Shown here: positions 6,363-7,210 of the stretch, piece after piece | Position numbering within the stretch: the first letter of the stretch is position 1 | Layout of the letters: each line of letters begins with the position of its first letter | NCBI GenBank assembly: GCA_017305815.1 | Contig: JAFKJZ010000119.1 | Span: forward strand, 1-7,210 | Reading direction: 5' to 3' | DNA from: Hyphomicrobiales bacterium | GTDB lineage: Bacteria > Pseudomonadota > Alphaproteobacteria > Rhizobiales > Kaistiaceae | Length of the DNA stretch: 7,210 nucleotides | Notes under the pieces: model-generated | Seen by the model: only the letters and a program-made list of their open reading frames with translations | What the model was told of the DNA's origin: nothing | Databases searched by the model: none | Program-made: the position numbers and the translations under genes

Positions 6363-6376
6363 TGTTAGCGCCAACA
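6363..6376. promoter_or_regulatory. Operator 2 for a LacI-family repressor
   Basis: The sequence tgttagcgccaaca is a second palindrome around CG with one mismatched pair (6367/6372). It overlaps the candidate -10 box and spacer of the minus-strand operon promoter and the likely start region of the regulator transcript. Binding here would repress both directions. TGTTA-N4-TAACA half-sites fit the GntR/IdnR-like branch of LacI regulators. Confidence 0.8.
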
Positions 6377-6377
6377 T

Positions 6378-6383
6378 AGGGGG
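6378..6383 (+). promoter_or_regulatory. Ribosome-binding site fixing the regulator start
   Basis: AGGGGG lies six bases before the ATG at 6390. It supports that start over the in-frame ATG at 6441 (MADVAARAG), which has no good site before it. Confidence 0.65.
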
Positions 6384-6389
6384 CTGTCA

Positions 6390-7210
6390 ATGCGCCGAAG
6401 ACGATTTGGAAATGCTCCAGCCGGGACGGGCGTTGTCACCATGGCGGACGTCGCCGCGCGGGCCGGCGTCTCGGCCCAGACCGTGTCGCGCGTCATCGGC
6501 CGGCCGGAGATGGTGACCGAGGAGACGCGCAAGCGGGTCCAGGATGCCATCCGCGAGCTCAACTACATCCCGAACGAGGCGGCGCGGAACCTCGCCTCCA
6601 ACAACAGCCGCGTCGTCGCCGTCGTCATCCCGACGCTGTCGAGCTCCGCCTTCGCCGCCCAGGTCAAGGCGACGATCGACACGCTCGAATTGCGCGGCAT
6701 CTCGGTGGTGATCGGCAACAGCGAATATTCGGTGCTGCGCGAGGAGCAGATCATCCAGACGCTGCTGGAACGGCGGCCGATGGGCTTCATCCTGACCGGC
6801 CTGCACCACACGCCGCGCGCCATGGACCTGCTGCGCCAGAGCGGCGTGCCGGTGGTCGAGACCTGGGACACCGACGCGCGGCCGATCGACTGCGCCGCCG
6901 GCTTCTCCAACATCGCCGCCGGCCGCGACGTCGGCGCGCTGCTCTTGAAGCGCGGCGCCCAGCGCATCGCCTTTGTCGGCGGCGCCGCCTCGCAGGATTC
7001 GCGCGCCAATGGCCGCTTCATCGGCCTCGCCAAGGCGGTCGCCGAGGCCGGCCTGCCGCCGCCGGTGCGCATCGAGCTGGTGCTGCCGATGAGCACCCAG
7101 GACGGCATTCACGGCCTCGACGCGGTGCTGGCGCAGGCGCCGCTGACCGACGCGATCTTCTTCTCGGCCGACAGCCTGGCGCTCGCCGCGCTGCTCGAAT
7201 GCAACCGGCG
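6390..7210 (+). CDS. LacI-family transcriptional repressor, GntR/IdnR-like branch (3' end outside the window)
   Basis: An open frame of 273 codons runs from ATG 6390 off the right edge; full members have about 340 residues. A basic leader (MRRRRFGNA) precedes the helix-turn-helix TMADVAARAGVSAQTVSRVI (17-36), with recognition helix around 28-37, and the hinge LNYIPNEAARNLAS (57-70), whose Leu68-Ala69 is the usual minor-groove wedge. The ligand-binding core follows: VVAVVIPTLSSSAFAAQV, then MGFILTGLHHTPRAMDLL, GVPVVETWD, AAGFSNIAAGRDVG, RIAFVGG and the final LLECNRR. From memory these parallel the E. coli gluconate repressor GntR (ILTERTHTPR, GIPVVE, AVGFDNFEA, ECQR) more than LacI or RbsR. 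That hints at a sugar-acid-like effector, but this is inference. It is transcribed away from the transporter operon across a 113-base shared region with two palindromes, so it very likely controls both itself and the operon. Confidence 0.93.
   Translation, partial: MRRRRFGNAPAGTGVVTMADVAARAGVSAQTVSRVIGRPEMVTEETRKRVQDAIRELNYIPNEAARNLASNNSRVVAVVIPTLSSSAFAAQVKATIDTLELRGISVVIGNSEYSVLREEQIIQTLLERRPMGFILTGLHHTPRAMDLLRQSGVPVVETWDTDARPIDCAAGFSNIAAGRDVGALLLKRGAQRIAFVGGAASQDSRANGRFIGLAKAVAEAGLPPPVRIELVLPMSTQDGIHGLDAVLAQAPLTDAIFFSADSLALAALLECNR

Larger units (their letters stand above)
6362..6390 (-). promoter_or_regulatory. Candidate sigma-70 promoter of the transporter operon
   Basis: On the minus strand TTGACA (6390-6385), a perfect -35 box, is followed after 17 bases by TAACAG (6367-6362), a moderate -10 box. 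Transcription would begin near 6355, leaving a leader of about 80 bases before the CoA-transferase ATG. Operator 2 overlaps the -10 box and spacer. Confidence 0.6.

Noticed and set aside
6387..7112. Open frames on the minus strand opposite the regulator gene
   Set aside because: The plus strand encodes a clear LacI-family helix-turn-helix and ligand-binding core with a ribosome-binding site. The minus frames have no recognisable domain.

Overview
This 7.2 kb, GC-rich window reads as a piece of an alphaproteobacterial chromosome, most likely from the order Hyphomicrobiales (Rhizobiales). That placement is an inference from the heavy GC bias at third codon positions, the protein styles and the promoter and operator type. 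It has not been tested by any search.

The window is dominated by one operon on the minus strand plus its divergent regulator. In transcription order from right to left it holds: a family III (CaiB/BaiF) CoA-transferase (6276-5068); a periplasmic sugar-type substrate-binding protein (5019-4039); an RbsC-type permease (3858-2857); a second, different substrate-binding protein (2778-1813); and a two-domain RbsA-type ATPase (1761-286). A LacI-family repressor of the GntR/IdnR-like branch starts at 6390 on the plus strand and runs off the right edge. Between regulator and operon lie two near-perfect palindromes of consensus TGTTAGCGCTAACA. They sit on two candidate promoters that face away from each other and overlap. 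The expected logic is that the repressor holds the transporter operon and itself off until a ligand, perhaps a sugar acid or related compound, releases it.

The genes would work together as one ABC importer of the CUT2 (ribose/galactose) class. One permease and one ATPase are served by two binding proteins, and a CoA-transferase may act on the imported compound or a breakdown product of it. No kinase, dehydrogenase or isomerase is visible in the window, so the substrate cannot be named.

At the left edge the operon appears broken. Fourteen bases after the ATPase gene there is a good ribosome-binding site and ten codons that look like the start of RbsD (D-ribose pyranase). The frame then changes abruptly into the interior of an AraC-type regulator's ligand-binding domain, with lower GC. 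This looks like a deletion or insertion junction.

The gaps between genes are short (14-180 bases). They contain GC-rich hairpins on both sides of the first binding-protein gene and a 16-base tandem repeat before the second. No tRNA, rRNA, CRISPR array or insertion sequence was seen.
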